Below, piece after piece: positions 1 through 11,631 of a stretch of 64,000 bases of DNA. The translations under genes were made by a program, and so were the position numbers. The notes under the pieces were generated by a model. It made no database searches. It was not told where the DNA came from and saw only the letters and a program-made list of their open reading frames with translations. This stretch comes from Stichopus chloronotus (taxonomy: Eukaryota > Echinodermata > Holothuroidea > Aspidochirotida > Stichopodidae), in the NCBI GenBank assembly GCA_021234535.1, contig CM037833.1, positions 992,001-1,056,000 of the forward strand. The letters run 5' to 3'. The number at the start of each line of letters is the position of its first letter. Position 1 is the first letter of the stretch.

Positions 1-2253
1 CTCCAAAACATGTCCCAATTTTGTCACAATTGTACTGCGCATTCAGCTTCAATACAATATTAACTGACAACGACACGTACGTATACAAATAGCTCGTTTG
101 TAAACTTGTTTGTTGGAATTCTAATGGGTGAGATTTTTGAGGCCATTTGTTAATAATTTTAGTATCGCTTGTTTTCATTTTCCTAGTGTTTTGTTTGTTA
201 GAGTATGTTTTGCTATTTGGCTTGCGATTCTGGTTAATCTGTACGCATTACTATTGAATTTAAGTAATAAGATCAAGATCCAGACAATCATACCTTTATG
301 TGAAAATGATTCCAGCTCACAGAGTGTGCAAGTTTAGACATATGACACCTGATAATACTTTTTGATTGATGACGTAATTACCATTTATTATCCAATTGAT
401 CATGTACTGTAAATTTTAGAGTAACGTCACCGGTACGGTGGATAAGCACAATAGAACTGTAAATCTACCGTGTTTTGTAGTCTTTCCCCTTACATGTGCA
501 CACCAATCATTAGTAAAAGCGAAATTCGTAGATCTAGACCTGGCCTAAGTGTTACAGAAAAGTGATTTATAGACCTAAAAATATCAATCGTAAATAAAAA
601 TACGTAAGCCTACCAACAACTTAACACAGTGATAATGTCAGCAGGTTTTTCTACGATAGTCTTTACCTCTCTAAATTTCAGAGTTGTGTCGCGCGAAATT
701 ATTATTCGGCAGATTTGAGAACGCCTTCGAAATTAGCATTCCTCCTACGCCGATTCTACGGAGAAGTTCACCAAACGAGTCCTTATAGAATAAAATCGTG
801 TAGAGGACTATACGGACTACCTTTATAAAACGCCCACAGTCAGAAGCAACTTAGTGGCCGTACATGCACAGTAAGTAAAATAACATCGGCCTAGGACGCA
901 TAACGTGATTCATGAAGGTTAACGAAATTGCATTAGGTACCAAACATGCCCAAGCTTTTCTCTGATTGTAACGTTCACACGATCTGCAACTGTCTTCATA
1001 AAAAAATCTGGTCTGGTCAATCTTAGGCAAATTCAAACAATTTGACTACTGTATGAGGAATAAGAATACTCTATAAGTGCTCCGTAAACAGTAAATAGAC
1101 ACAAATACACCGAACCACAGCATTCGAATACTACATAGACTGTCTAAGTGCGCTGGTAGTATACAACGTACACCATGCACTGCGAGCCTAGTGAAAACGC
1201 ATTAGTATGCTATTGCTATGCATGGTACAGTTACTTATTACGTTATGTGTTACTTTGTGTGTCGCGCACGAACATATTGTTGACATGTTGCGAATGTTGT
1301 CTACCTAGGAACCAAATTTTCTTTTATTTCCGACTTTTTGTTATTAAAATCTTGTGTGGATGTATAAACAAGGTTAATCAATATTACATTCTCGGGAGTA
1401 ATATCGGTAGATGCTATCGGTTAATCGCTTGCATTACCCCTGATCTTATGTTATCCTACGGATAACGCACTGTCCAGCGTTGATTAAACATATCATGTTT
1501 CAATTCTTCTATCAAACTAGCATTAAATGCCAGCATTCTTTTTTAATAAAAGCAGCTATCACTTACAAAAGTTAGGTGTTCAAATAAGCAGTACCTGTTC
1601 CTGATTTTTAGATAAGTCAGTTCCTGACTGTCAAAGGGTCAAACTCTCAACAACTTACTCGTTAAATAAAGTTTTCAAAGTAACGAAGATTCGTTTGACA
1701 CTGAGGGATCACACAACGATCTGTTAGATGCACTTATAGATGCACTCTGAGTTAATACTCGTGAACGTGCTCTAAGCCCCGCTTTGTAACAATAAAGGGA
1801 AATACGACATATTATACCAAATATGTAAAATATTAAAAGAGTTACTACTGATGACGATCGTCCTCTTTACCCCCCCCCCCCCCATTCGCAAGACATGATC
1901 CTAGCTATGGCCTTGAACGTAGATATGATGCGAATTGATGGTCATGCCATCAGCTGGTCAGAATCATCACCAAGTAGTCTATGTTCATCGTTCAGTAACT
2001 TAAATATTGTTGTATGAATATATGATACACGATATGAAATAAGCGGATGTGTCTTACCTCCCATTGACCAGACTGGAAGTTTATTCGAAAGTCACAATCA
2101 AATGTTCGCCAGTATACTAAAAAAATAATTCATACACATATGAAATATTTACTAAAGGAAAATGTAGCACTACAATACAGGAATAAAAATAAATAAATTT
2201 GTCATATCCCCGTGATTTTAATCGCTTCATCTTTAATCCCTCCAACATTCACT
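1..2253. other. No gene recognised, downstream of NLR-A
   Basis: I see no supported gene here. Short open frames exist (for example 128-337 and 1175-1465 on the plus strand) but they have no recognisable motif, no convincing splice context and the composition of AT-rich non-coding DNA. A run of about 14 C lies near 1870-1883. The 3' UTR of NLR-A should begin just below 2254 on the minus strand, but no clear AATAAA signal is visible close to the proposed stop. Confidence 0.5.
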
Positions 2254-2291
2254 TCATTGTTTTTTTCTTCCTTGTTCTGTGAACGGCAGTG
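2254..2291 (-). CDS. NLR-A candidate terminal exon
   Basis: After a good acceptor (TCTCTTTCAG, AG at 2293-2292) the phase-1 reading is a short peptide beginning ALPFTEQGRKKQ and ending at TGA (2256-2254). Another frame from the same acceptor stays open longer, to a TGA near 2210, but it is out of phase with the tail exon. The call rests only on acceptor quality and phase. Confidence 0.3.
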
Positions 2292-2524
2292 CTGAAAGAG
2301 ACATATCTGAATGATTGTTATTTCAGTAAATTTCAGAACGTCATAACAGAATGTTGTAATGATACTGTACCTTCAAATTATACATGCTGTTGGTTTATGT
2401 TTCAATGAATATTAAGAGAAAAAAATAGGGATCCTCTTTTATTTCTGGTTCCCTTTCATTAAACGATACCCAGCGAGCCATTTCCAATTCAACATGAAAA
2501 CAGTGAATGGCTAAATATGAATAC

Positions 2525-2604
2525 CTTGAACTTGAGATGATCTGACGTCTGAAGGAATTAAACTCGTGTTTATTGATAGCGGCACCTCGTTCGTTTCGTG
2601 AAAC
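2525..2604 (-). CDS. NLR-A exon 5, tail exon completing the LRR
   Basis: The acceptor is ATTTCAG (AG at 2606-2605) and the donor GTATTC (2524-2519). The exon is 80 bp: one base completing the split codon, 26 codons, then one base. It begins FHETNEVPLS in the only frame that is in phase with the LRR exon, giving LTEI-R-FHETN across the junction. Tail exons of NLR-B and NLR-C occupy the same place with the same phases (2 to 1), which is the main support. Function is unknown beyond capping the LRR. Confidence 0.5.
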
Positions 2605-3869
2605 CTGAAATTACAAACCATTACGTATAATTTACTACGTAAAACGTTCTACGTTTGTCAAGTTTATGCATCAAGTTGCCGTAGACATTGCCATCGTATG
2701 TGTGCTTTTTACGACATCGATATCAACATACACGGGTCAGCAGTAGATTTATTCTAGAAGCCTGTCGGAACTTCCCTTCTGTGTGAGTTCATGTGTCAGT
2801 TGGGAGGTTTAGCATCACTGCAGATCGAACGGTCTTAAGTGTCCTTGGAGGGTGGCGGACAAAGCCGAAGATAGAGTAGTGCCTTGGTAGTGTGGAAGTG
2901 CATTTACATAGGTCCTGTTTGTAATATAAGTGTTTGTTTATCGTTTTGGTTTGAGGTCGTGTTTTTTATTTTCTTTTTGCAGCCTTTCCAAACTTCTTCG
3001 TTTTATTTTTCAAATTGTTTCGTTCACTATAGTTGAAAGTTTACAGACCATTCAACACTTAAATAGGAACATTATGCTCACCTGTATGTTTTATTATCTG
3101 TCCAATACTTTATACTCTGTATTGGTAACAAAAATATTCGACAATCCTTCGGCAAATAATGATAACGTTTCCTTCTTTGTACTCTATAATTGATGTATTT
3201 TTTTTATTAATTTGGGGAATTACATGAGTATTTCTCATTTCAACTTCATGAACACATTAAATAGCTACTTCAAAAAAAAAAAAAAAGACATTTCGTTGAT
3301 GATATTGTGCATTGAAATCATAACAACGAAGTTCTTCAAATAACAGTCAACAGAAGATTAAGAACATCAAGTCAAACATTATAAACAAATGCCTATAAAG
3401 CGCACCGTGCAGTAACATTGTCTTTTATAGGCATTTGAAAAAAAAAAAAAAAAACAGTTAAACATTTAAAAAAAATTGTTTCAGGGATTTGAAGAGTTTT
3501 ATGGAGATGAGTGATTCCACAGATTGAAGGCTAAAACAGCCACGTCTTTGTTTTAAAATGTAAGCCTCTACGTAACGATGTATAACACTGTGTGTCATAA
3601 TCAAGTGACTCACACTCCCACAACTTGCAGTATCTCGACACTGCTAGCAGATTTGCAGTGTGTGATAAATTGATTAAACCTTGCGTAATAAACTTTTATT
3701 ATCAAATTCATTGTTTGACATAACTTCAAGTGAAATATAGCAAAATTTCCTCAACCCCTCTAGAATACTTATATACCGACACAAACCATTAAATACGTGA
3801 CTGTGACATGTGATTGGAGAATTGCATATTTCAATAAGAAATGCATGTTATCTCCTTTAACGTCCTTAC

Positions 3870-4072
3870 CTTATCTCTGTCAGACGTAAACATTGTTCGC
3901 CATATTGCGCCAGTCCAATTATCAATCCTGATTCAACTGTGGTCTTCCCTGAATTGATAATTATCTTTTCTACTGTTTGCAGAGGAGGTAGTGTGATTCC
4001 TGACGACAGTCTGATGGTGTTGTTTTCGAATGCACTAACGCACTGCTTTAATACTAAATGCGACACCTTAAC
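3870..4072 (-). CDS. NLR-A exon 4, LRR segment
   Basis: An acceptor ending TTTTATAG precedes GTTAAGG (start 4072) and a GTAAGG donor follows (3869-3864). The phase is 0 to 2 and the length 203 bp (67 codons + 2). The peptide contains LSSGITLPPLQTVEKIIIN and GLAQYGEQCLRLTEI, matching the paralogous exons in NLR-B and NLR-C at LPxLxx-hEK-h-I-N and the closing L-x-EI. The latter half reads as a ribonuclease-inhibitor-type leucine-rich repeat whose last strand is completed by the tail exon. Only about 350 bp separates it from the NACHT exon. Confidence 0.7.
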
Positions 4073-4293
4073 CTATAAAATGAGCAGAAAACGAAAATTA
4101 ATTACAAATGTAGAGTTAATTTTCAGAAGAGTAGCAACGAGTCCATGGACTCGTCTTTAATTGACCTCTTGTAACGACTCTCTTATTATGAATTATTCGT
4201 CTTTACAGTATCTAATAGCTGTTACAGTACCATTTTTGATAGTCAGAGTCTTTGGAAGCACGAAAAGTCAGAATAACAAAGCTGTTTCCTTTA

Positions 4294-4345
4294 GTTTAGT
4301 TAGTCAGTCAGTCAGTTAGTTAGTCAGTTAATTAGTTAGTTTCGC
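4294..4345. repeat. Tetranucleotide repeat (TTAG/TCAG)n
   Basis: An imperfect tetranucleotide array of TTAG and TCAG units on the plus strand. It lies in the short intron between the NACHT and LRR exons of NLR-A. Confidence 0.8.
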
Positions 4346-4423
4346 CGAAACTGCTAATTGGTATTCGCAGTCAAAAGTCAAACAAGCACCCTTTATTTAC
4401 AATAGTGACAGTGTGCTATTTAC

Positions 4424-5932
4424 CTTAAGATTAGATGCAATAGTAATCATCTGAGTGTAAGACCTCTGCAGTAGTTTATTATCAGTATCCTTGATCGTCA
4501 CACCATCAGAGCATAAATCACTGACAACAGAAGTTACATCTTCAGCTCCACTCATCTGCTCAAAAAAAAACCAGAGCGATGCAAAAGAGTTACCAGCTTT
4601 CGTTTTCTTGAGAAATTTTATGATTCTCACAGAGGCCTTCTCATTTATCCCACTTGCAAATCTAAATATAAATTGAAAGTCAATTGGATTGATCTTTTCG
4701 AATGTCTTGTTTTTGAAAAATAGGGGAGAAACCCCTGGCATATGATGATAGGTAATGTGCCGCATACCATTCAGCGAAGAGTTTGTGGTAGAATCTTACG
4801 ACAGTTAATGTTTGAATCAGATCTGACGCATCTGTCCCTGGTGTATCGTTATTTACGCGAATCTGTTCCTCAATAAGTATGCCTATAGTAATAAGTTCAG
4901 TATAGCATTCTGTCCCAACAGCTTTCTTGAATTCATCTGCTCGCCATACGATTTGTTGGTCTCTTTTCGTTAAACCATCGAAAACAAATTTGTTCAGTGG
5001 TGTGTGATTTGGTATATTACGTGCCTCCTCTGGTAAACCACTGTCCTGTTCCTTCCTCCACATATGGTTGTAAAAACACGATATCATGTATTTAAAGAAA
5101 CTTGTTACAGAAGTAAAGGAAGTCAGTCCCTTTTCATCGTATGAAATATGAGCAAACATCACACAGAAAAGAGGAAATTCACAAATATCACTTAATACAG
5201 GACTGTTTGCAAGAAGATCATTGATTCTGGTGGCAGCCGCTTTGTCACCTTTTGTCACTGCTTTCGTTATATATTCATCTCTTGCTTTGTCATCAAATCC
5301 CGTTAAGCAAACTCTGACGGTCCTCGTGTCAAGATCCTTGGGTATGTATGCAGTTCTGGTTGTAGTGATAATTTTAAACTGAGCGAACATTTTACCAGCT
5401 ATCAGTTTCAAAATATCGCTTGTATTGTTATCTTTGTCGGGATATTCATCGTAACCGTCTAGAATTATCACTACCGACTGGCTGTTGCGAAGAATTTCTC
5501 CAATGTCTTTCTCTGTCAGGTGTGATTCACCTGGCATTAAATACAATCTAATCGCTTGATATAACGCTGAGATACCCTCGAGGAATCTTAGTGGTAGCAA
5601 TAAAAATATTTCGAAATTCTTCAAAGGAGAAAAATCCTTTCCACAACACCAGTCATACGCAACCTGTAAGGTAATCGTTCATTTGCCGTAACCAGGATCT
5701 CCCTCCAACAAAATCCTCTGTGAAGGTATTATGTCTTCATTGCATAGGTCTCTGTGAGCACAACATTTCATGGTGTCTAATCCAGGGCGTTTTTCTTTTA
5801 TTTGTAGTCCACTCTCAACAAGTACATCGTTAACGCAATAAACTCTTTTTCTTATATAAGGTATCGGTTGAATTTTGTTGTAAAATTGTTGGTACATCGA
5901 TCTTAGGAATCCAATAAACACAGCAGTTTTTC
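4424..5932 (-). pseudogene. NLR-A exon 3, NACHT ATPase domain, interrupted
   Basis: The acceptor ends CAAG (5934-5933) and the donor is GTAAAT (4423-4418). The exon encodes a pre-NACHT segment with QFYNKIQPIPYIRKRVYCVN, then GDPGYGK of Walker A (5682-5702), Walker B VVIILDGYDEYPD (about 5433-5471), a sensor-1-like segment KIITTTRTAYIP, and the helical region with YHKLFAEWYAAHYL. The codon after the Walker A lysine is TGA (5681-5679), where NLR-B has TCA serine; one C-to-G change would explain it. The frame continues afterwards as TITLQVAYDW, matching NLR-B. The frame is lost again between the AAHYL codons (about 4755) and FQFIFRFASG (about 4675): the exon is 1509 bp where its phases require 3n+2. 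ATP binding should be lost with truncation at the P-loop. Confidence 0.85.
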
Positions 5933-6428
5933 CTTGACCAGAAATTGGAAAAAAATTGACAATGACAAAAAGAAGAAAATGAACGAGGTTTCCTTCTATA
6001 TACATGTTTACAATGTGATTACTGCCATAAATTAATTTAATTGACACAAATCTCATCAAGATAATGTTATTATCATGTTTTCTGAAAAATCGACGTAAGG
6101 CAATGCACTTTTTTCTTCTTTTTTTAAGATGTTTTTTAAGCTGGTAAGGGATTTGCCTTTTCTTTCTCACGAGAAATACGCATTACATTGTAAATACAAA
6201 CTATTCGCTATCACAATATTATCACAATGTGTGAAACATTAATGTATTTCAATATCAGGAAAGCAACTGTCAATCAAAATTCTATATTTTCCATTCAGTA
6301 ATCTTTTTAGTATCAATTAACAGTGTAAACCTGATGATAGTGAGAAACAGACACCATCTACCATAATTTTTTATACTTTATTATTTTATACACTCTTAAA
6401 TTTCATGTAATTCATTGCAATAACTCAC

Positions 6429-6707
6429 CTTTTACAGTGGAGGTCTCAGTAGGTAAATATAACTTTTTCAGTTTTGAATGAAGTCCATTAAGGTCTAAGG
6501 TATTTAGTGCCTTTAGTAATGGAGATATATCATTCGGTTTTATCTGACCTCTTTCTTCCATTAAAGACACCATCAGTTGCCCCTTGCTCTCTGTTGTATT
6601 TCGTAGTTCGTCGATCTTAGCCGGTGAAAATTCAAAGAACGTCGCCAGGCTGATGATGACATCGATGGTCAGTAAATCTGCGAGGGATATCTTAAACTCT
6701 CCGAAAT
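6429..6707 (-). CDS. NLR-A exon 2, death-effector-like domain
   Basis: The exon is bounded by an acceptor ending GATAG (AG at 6709-6708) and a GTGAGT donor (6428-6423), with phase 1 on both sides (279 bp = 2 + 92 codons + 1). The product is an all-helical domain. The start LADLLTIDVIISLATFFEF and the later SLMEERGQIKPNDISPLLKAL fit the death effector domain pattern, in which helix 4 ends in LEERG-x-I and is followed by a helix with LLKxL and a DL pair. In family terms a DED recruits other DED proteins such as FADD or caspase-8-like adaptors. The exon aligns with the DED exon of NLR-B in length, phase and the FG-x-FK start. CARD or Death domains are alternatives, but the ERG-x-I motif favours DED. 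Confidence 0.7.
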
Positions 6708-7330
6708 CTATCATAGCGGGAAAGAAAATCAAAAGTTTTTTTTTTTTTTGGTGCCAAATACACGTTATTTTGGCTGCTTGGCTACCGCCGTGTATATACA
6801 AACCTTTGTTGAAGCATTCAAAGCACACAATGAACGGAGGTATGCTGTTTTAATCAACAAGTAGCTCAATCCCAGCATGTACTACAGCTAGTCAAACGTT
6901 TAAAATAAATAAAATCCCGTATTTAGTAGCACTCTACTTCGTTTGCGTTTGCTCTATCTAACAGATTGCTTGAGTTGGTGATGATATGTCACCTTCTTTA
7001 TTTTCCATCAAGTTACTCTTGTGTAGGTTTTCATGAAATATGATTTCAAGGCATACGAAATTCCTTTTTTACCATATATGATGGAATATAGAACACTATT
7101 ATGTTTTGAATTAACAGATTTAGCGCTTCCTATTGGTATATAGTTTCCCATATATGCGTCTGTGTGATACTTCCCAAAACTAGTTCTGCAGTCACTCCAC
7201 TAAATACACACACTGAATATCACTTAATGCATACATGAAAAATATAGTTATTAAAAAAAACCTTGCACATAATTTGAATTTTTAAAGTATTACTGAAAAA
7301 GAAAATTATTTTTATTCAAAGTTTACTTAC

Positions 7331-7361
7331 TCATGCTTCCTTGATTATCGTTAGTAGCCAT
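7331..7361 (-). CDS. NLR-A exon 1, start codon and leader
   Basis: The exon starts at an ATG in good context (G at -3 and G at +4) and encodes MATNDNQGSM plus one base. It ends at a consensus GTAAGT donor (7330-7325) in phase 1. Joined to the next exon it continues as asparagine followed by FGEFK. The frame stays open upstream through a T-rich stretch, so an upstream exon spliced just before the ATG cannot be excluded. Confidence 0.55.
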
Positions 7362-7945
7362 AGCTCCTTTGAAATGGAAAATATAAATATGTGTATTAAT
7401 GATAAAGATAAAACTAATGGCAATGAAAAAAAACGAGTCAAAACATTTCACAATTTTGAAATCGAAGAAAAAAAAAACCCATTTATGATGCGCCAATACC
7501 TTCTCCATAAGAATGTCCTAATTTCCAATCAAGCAGGTGACAATCATTTGTTAAGTCATTTTCTTATAAAAACCTTCGTCTTGAAATGCAGCAACTACGA
7601 AAGATGGTCAAACTGAACAAAAATCCAATAATGTGAAGAAAAGTTTGAGTATTTTTACCTTATTGTAACTTTAATAAAGCAATAAAGAATGGGATTAGGA
7701 AGGGTTCATTTTGTCATGCTATATACTCAACACACAAATATACTTTTTGTGGCGTTCTACTTGTTCATGAGAAAACAAAACAACTGTCAATGGGTGCATC
7801 TTTTGTTGAATTTATCCTAAGCTTCAACTGGCTTGCTCATATTCATTTCTTCTGTAGATTTGTTGCTCTGTGGTTCCAAACTCTCTTTACTACTGAGACC
7901 ATAAAGAGATTTTCTGTTTTTCAACAACACCAACAAAAACAATGA

Positions 7946-8300
7946 AACAATGTTTGCGAAATAATTTCGTTTAACAGAGAACGCTGTAATTATGTCGAAA
8001 AACCAACCTTCATTGCAGTGTGACAATCACTGACAATTAATAAGTCACATATGTCCACAAAGTTGCTAATTAATAGGGTCTTAAATTCGACTTTCCGGCT
8101 TTTATACCCAGGGATTCATAATATAAGTGACGGAGCATTTTTTTTTTTTCGCAGACACAATGTTTGCGAAATGATTCGTTTAATAAAGAACGCTTTGATT
8201 GTCTCAAAAAAGTAACCTCCGGTGCAGGGTGGCAATCATTGACAATTAATAGGTTACATATGTCCACAATGTGCTATTGAATAGGATCTTAAGTTGTGCT
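7946..8300. repeat. Diverged tandem duplication, period about 211 bp
   Basis: The stretch from about 7946 (around AATGTTTGCGAAAT) to about 8090 recurs diverged at about 8157-8300. Both units share AATGTTTGCGAA, GACAATTAATA and ACATATGTCCACAA in the same order and orientation. Similarity may extend towards 8340, where TATACCCA recurs. Confidence 0.75.
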
Positions 8301-9615
8301 ATTTAATTTGATCTTAAGCTATGCTTTCTCGTTTATATACCCATCATTTGAGTGACTGTGTGTAGGGATGTAGATACGGGAGCGAGAGGAGACTGGAGAG
8401 GAGAATTTCATTTCTACCACCAGCTTGTTCTGGTGGCTGTAGGTTTATATAGTAGTCTCATTCAGCAGACGTAAAAAAAGGACGGCGGAGCTATCCCACT
8501 AAATTGTAACGAAATCTTTCACACTACTTTGGCGCAGCTTCAAGTCGATTAGAAACACCAATTAAATACGATACTACATCACCTTCGATCACGATGTGTT
8601 TTTCATTGCAACGGTTGCAAACAAGTTAAGTAAAGTATACGGCATACTCGATATACCAACTCGGAAGATCGGAACGCCGACCAGGACAGCTAATAAAAGT
8701 CTAACAATATGTTATAATACATTACATGTTCATGGAATGCTTTTTTTTTTTTGCCATTTTAATGCCTATACTTACTTATTTCCAAAGTTACTTTGATTTT
8801 TGTTCCTTGTTTCTCACTCGGTGTTGATTTATGGGAAATTGTAATAAGAAAAAATACCCGGGCTTATCTGTTTTTTTTTTTTTAATCATTAAGACAGAAA
8901 TAACATATTACAGTGGACAAACTTCCCTGTTACGTCTCCAACGTGAACAGGAAGCTGATAATATGTATCGACTTGGTGCTTGCTTTCCATAATCCAATAA
9001 ACTGAATACTAACTTATATCTCCAAGACAACAGTGTGGCCTATGAATTCTACTTTATTCTGAAAAGTTCCCTTACCAAGTTTCAACAGCTTTGCCCTTTG
9101 TTCATTGATTACGCTGCTCGTATTACTCTGTGTGCGGTCCTAATATATGTGTGTTAGTACAGATTGGAATTCAACTTTTTAATATGATGTTTTATAATGC
9201 TACCAGAACTGGTTCATGTGCGATTATAATACGAGCAACATGGAAGTCACACTACATCTTTCTACTCTATTCTCCCAACTGTTTCAGAATAGTTTTCGTC
9301 ATTAATGACGTAGATTTCGGTTCAGATCTCAGCAAGATTGATGCTGGATACCAATTGAGGAGCACAATCCATACGTAATGGGTCGACTGTGTGTATATTC
9401 CTGAGCATAATGCACCTTGAACCCTGACGAATTTCCATAGAGATTTAGCAAGTACATAAAACAGGCGAAGTTTTCATGCTTTCATCTTTGAATGTGTTAT
9501 CAATGCAGAAGAAGATGCAACGGAAACCCCTTCCTTTGAATTAGCCTATTTTTGTCAAAACAAAGTTCTTTGCCTATCCCTGTTTAGAAATTATTTTGTA
9601 TTGTTTATTTTCTTG

Positions 9616-9616
<1 letters not shown>

Positions 9617-9680
<64 letters not shown>

Positions 9681-9824
9681 TATATATATAGAGCGCAGAT
9701 ATCTATATCGCGCTATCTATCTCGAGCGAGCTCTATCTCGCTCTAGCTCGATATCGCTCGCTCTCTCGCTCGCTCTCGCTCGCTCTCTCTCGCTCGCTCC
9801 GCTATCTCTCTCTCTCTCTCTCTA

Positions 9825-9882
<58 letters not shown>

Positions 9883-9960
9883 GTTCTCTCTGTTCTCTCT
9901 GTCTCTTGTCTCTCTCTCTCTCTCTCCTCTCTCTCTCCCTCTCTCTCCTCTCTCTCTCTC

Positions 9961-10002
<42 letters not shown>

Positions 10003-10012
10003 CTCTCTCTTC
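9617..10012. repeat. Compound (TA)n/(GA)n/(TC)n low-complexity tract
   Basis: Nearly 400 bp of dinucleotide repeats: about 44 bp of TA, then GA, then a long TC-rich run with CG-containing variants such as CTCGCTCG at 9720-9800. The open frames crossing it (rich in Ser/Leu on one strand and Arg/Glu on the other) are artefacts of the repeat. Confidence 0.95.
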
Positions 10013-11423
10013 CCGCCCTGATTTGGCATGCATTCAGAAAATATAAAACAATACATGATCTGCATCTGAGATCATTGCTAGATTTGTTTTTCACTCAAAC
10101 TAAATTACAGTATTCCAAGATAGGTATAATGTAACCATTGTAGAACAACAGGCAGGTATGCATATCAATAAAATGTTCGATGCTCTTAGCGGAGCTAATC
10201 TACATGAAACGAACTTAGAAATATAGTTAACCATTTCAAGATAATTCATTGTCGGTATTGACCCTTAGAATTTCATCGTTAAATACGTTTTGAAGCGATT
10301 TACGTACAAGTCCGCAGACACTTCTGGTATTTGAAAGGTAACCCACTCCGTAACTTACCAGAGACAAAATCTTTAACATGTTCTCCTTGCATGGTATCGT
10401 TCTTTCCCGGTTTGGAGTTGTCACTGACAGCATGTTTGTTTGGCCGATCTTATTAAACTGACAACTTTATTCCTCCAAAATCTATATGTCTTTCCCTCCT
10501 TTAATTTTTATGAATCAATCGTACTTGTTGCATATCTTATCTCTGCATTGAACCAGTGGGGCTGATTCTTTCTTTCAACTCTTCAACTTTTTTTTTCTCT
10601 TAGTATGGCATGCGTTTTGATGACGTTCAGGAAAATAATTAACCACTTTTCAATCAAGTGGTCGGTCTCTGCTTCCTGCAACACTGTTTTTCATGAACAG
10701 GCATTAAGATCACTTTTTAAACTAAAAAATATCAAACTACTTAGTATCCCTGTATACTATAACTTCATGATTCTCAGACCTCGGTTGATGTGAAACTGTT
10801 ACTGCGTGAAATAAAGTGGGTAATGATTTCTCAACCCAACATTTGGAACTAAGATATTCGCAATATAGCTTACCCTAGTTGTATCAATATGGTCCACACA
10901 TCGTCTGATGAGTCTTGGACAGGCATATTTGATGTTCTTCTTCAGAATAACAAAGAAACCTGAGTGCAAGTTACTTATACATCAAGAGCCCCAACACAAG
11001 CTAATATCAGATAAACCCAAAGTGAAAAAAGAAAGCAACTACTTGTGATTACATTTGCTTGTGAGTTATTCGACCAGCAGTCAGACTTAAGAGGTAGAAA
11101 CTGATCACAAATCACTTGTAGCCATTTTAAGCAGTTTCTTAGTGATCGTCTGTTCAGAATATAAAGATTGATGTTCAAGTTACAAGTGTAAGGCATACGA
11201 TGTGTCAGATGTCTTTCCCAGTGCAGTAGATTTCACTGTAAAAATCAGATGATATTGGATCAGAATTTGAAAGGTAGTAGTATGGTTACAACACCTATAC
11301 CAGTATCATCAAGAACTACATCATAAGGAATGCCCACACCTAGTGGAAAAGACTTCACAATCACCTCTCCGTTCCTTCTTTCAAGATGTAATTGTAAGCC
11401 CCAATTCAATTTGCATGGGGTAT

Positions 11424-11631
11424 CTTCAATCTCGGACAAAATACCTTGGGACACCCCTCGCCCCCGTTCAGTGTTAACTATAGTATTGCTGTTTAAAGGG
11501 AACATTCACTTAGATCTATAGCGCAACATTGGAAAGGGGCGCGGGGTTTCATGTTATCCTCTCACCTAAAATTCAGTATTATATTTGCAACGTACGGCAA
11601 AGTGTCCCAACAAATTTGTCCAAGATTGTAG
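11424..11631 (+). mobile_element. TA-flanked MITE, copy 1 (Tc1/mariner-like)
   Basis: The left end CTTCAATCTCGGACAAAATA is the inverted complement of the right end reading ATTTGTCCAAGATTGTAG. Both carry the inner motif GGGACAC / GTGTCCC. The element is about 208 bp and has no coding capacity. It is homologous in inverted orientation to the copy at 17021-17213, which shares the GTTA-CTAT interior and the AATTCAG motif. Size, ends and TA flanks suggest a non-autonomous Tc1/mariner-type element. Confidence 0.7.

Larger units (their letters stand above)
2254..7361 (-). pseudogene. NLR-A: DED-NACHT-LRR receptor gene, six exons, disrupted
   Basis: This reads as a minus-strand NLR-type cytosolic immune sensor. 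Exons by splice signals and phase are 7331-7361, 6429-6707, 4424-5932, 3870-4072, 2525-2604 and 2254-2291. They encode, in order, a ten-residue leader, a death-effector-like domain, a NACHT ATPase with its helical region, one ribonuclease-inhibitor-type LRR segment, a short tail and a terminal peptide. All junction phases agree, giving about 712 codons if one surplus base is discounted. Two breaks are visible: an in-frame TGA at 5679-5681, where Walker A should have serine, and a one-base frame change in roughly 4690-4770. The same architecture in NLR-B is intact, so I call NLR-A a pseudogene. The frameshift lies near homopolymers and could be an assembly error; the TGA is harder to explain that way. 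The terminal exon is the weakest part of the model. Confidence 0.8.

Noticed and set aside
9601..10134. Long Ser/Leu-rich frame and overlapping Arg/Glu-rich frames on the other strand
   Set aside because: They are translations of a (TA)/(GA)/(TC) microsatellite and have no codon structure beyond the repeat.
10236..10433. Minus-strand frame with VFNDEILRVNTDNELS, vaguely like the end of a NACHT exon
   Set aside because: It matches only a few residues of the LCSD-x-x-I block, has a stop before the expected donor, and no other NLR signal lies nearby.
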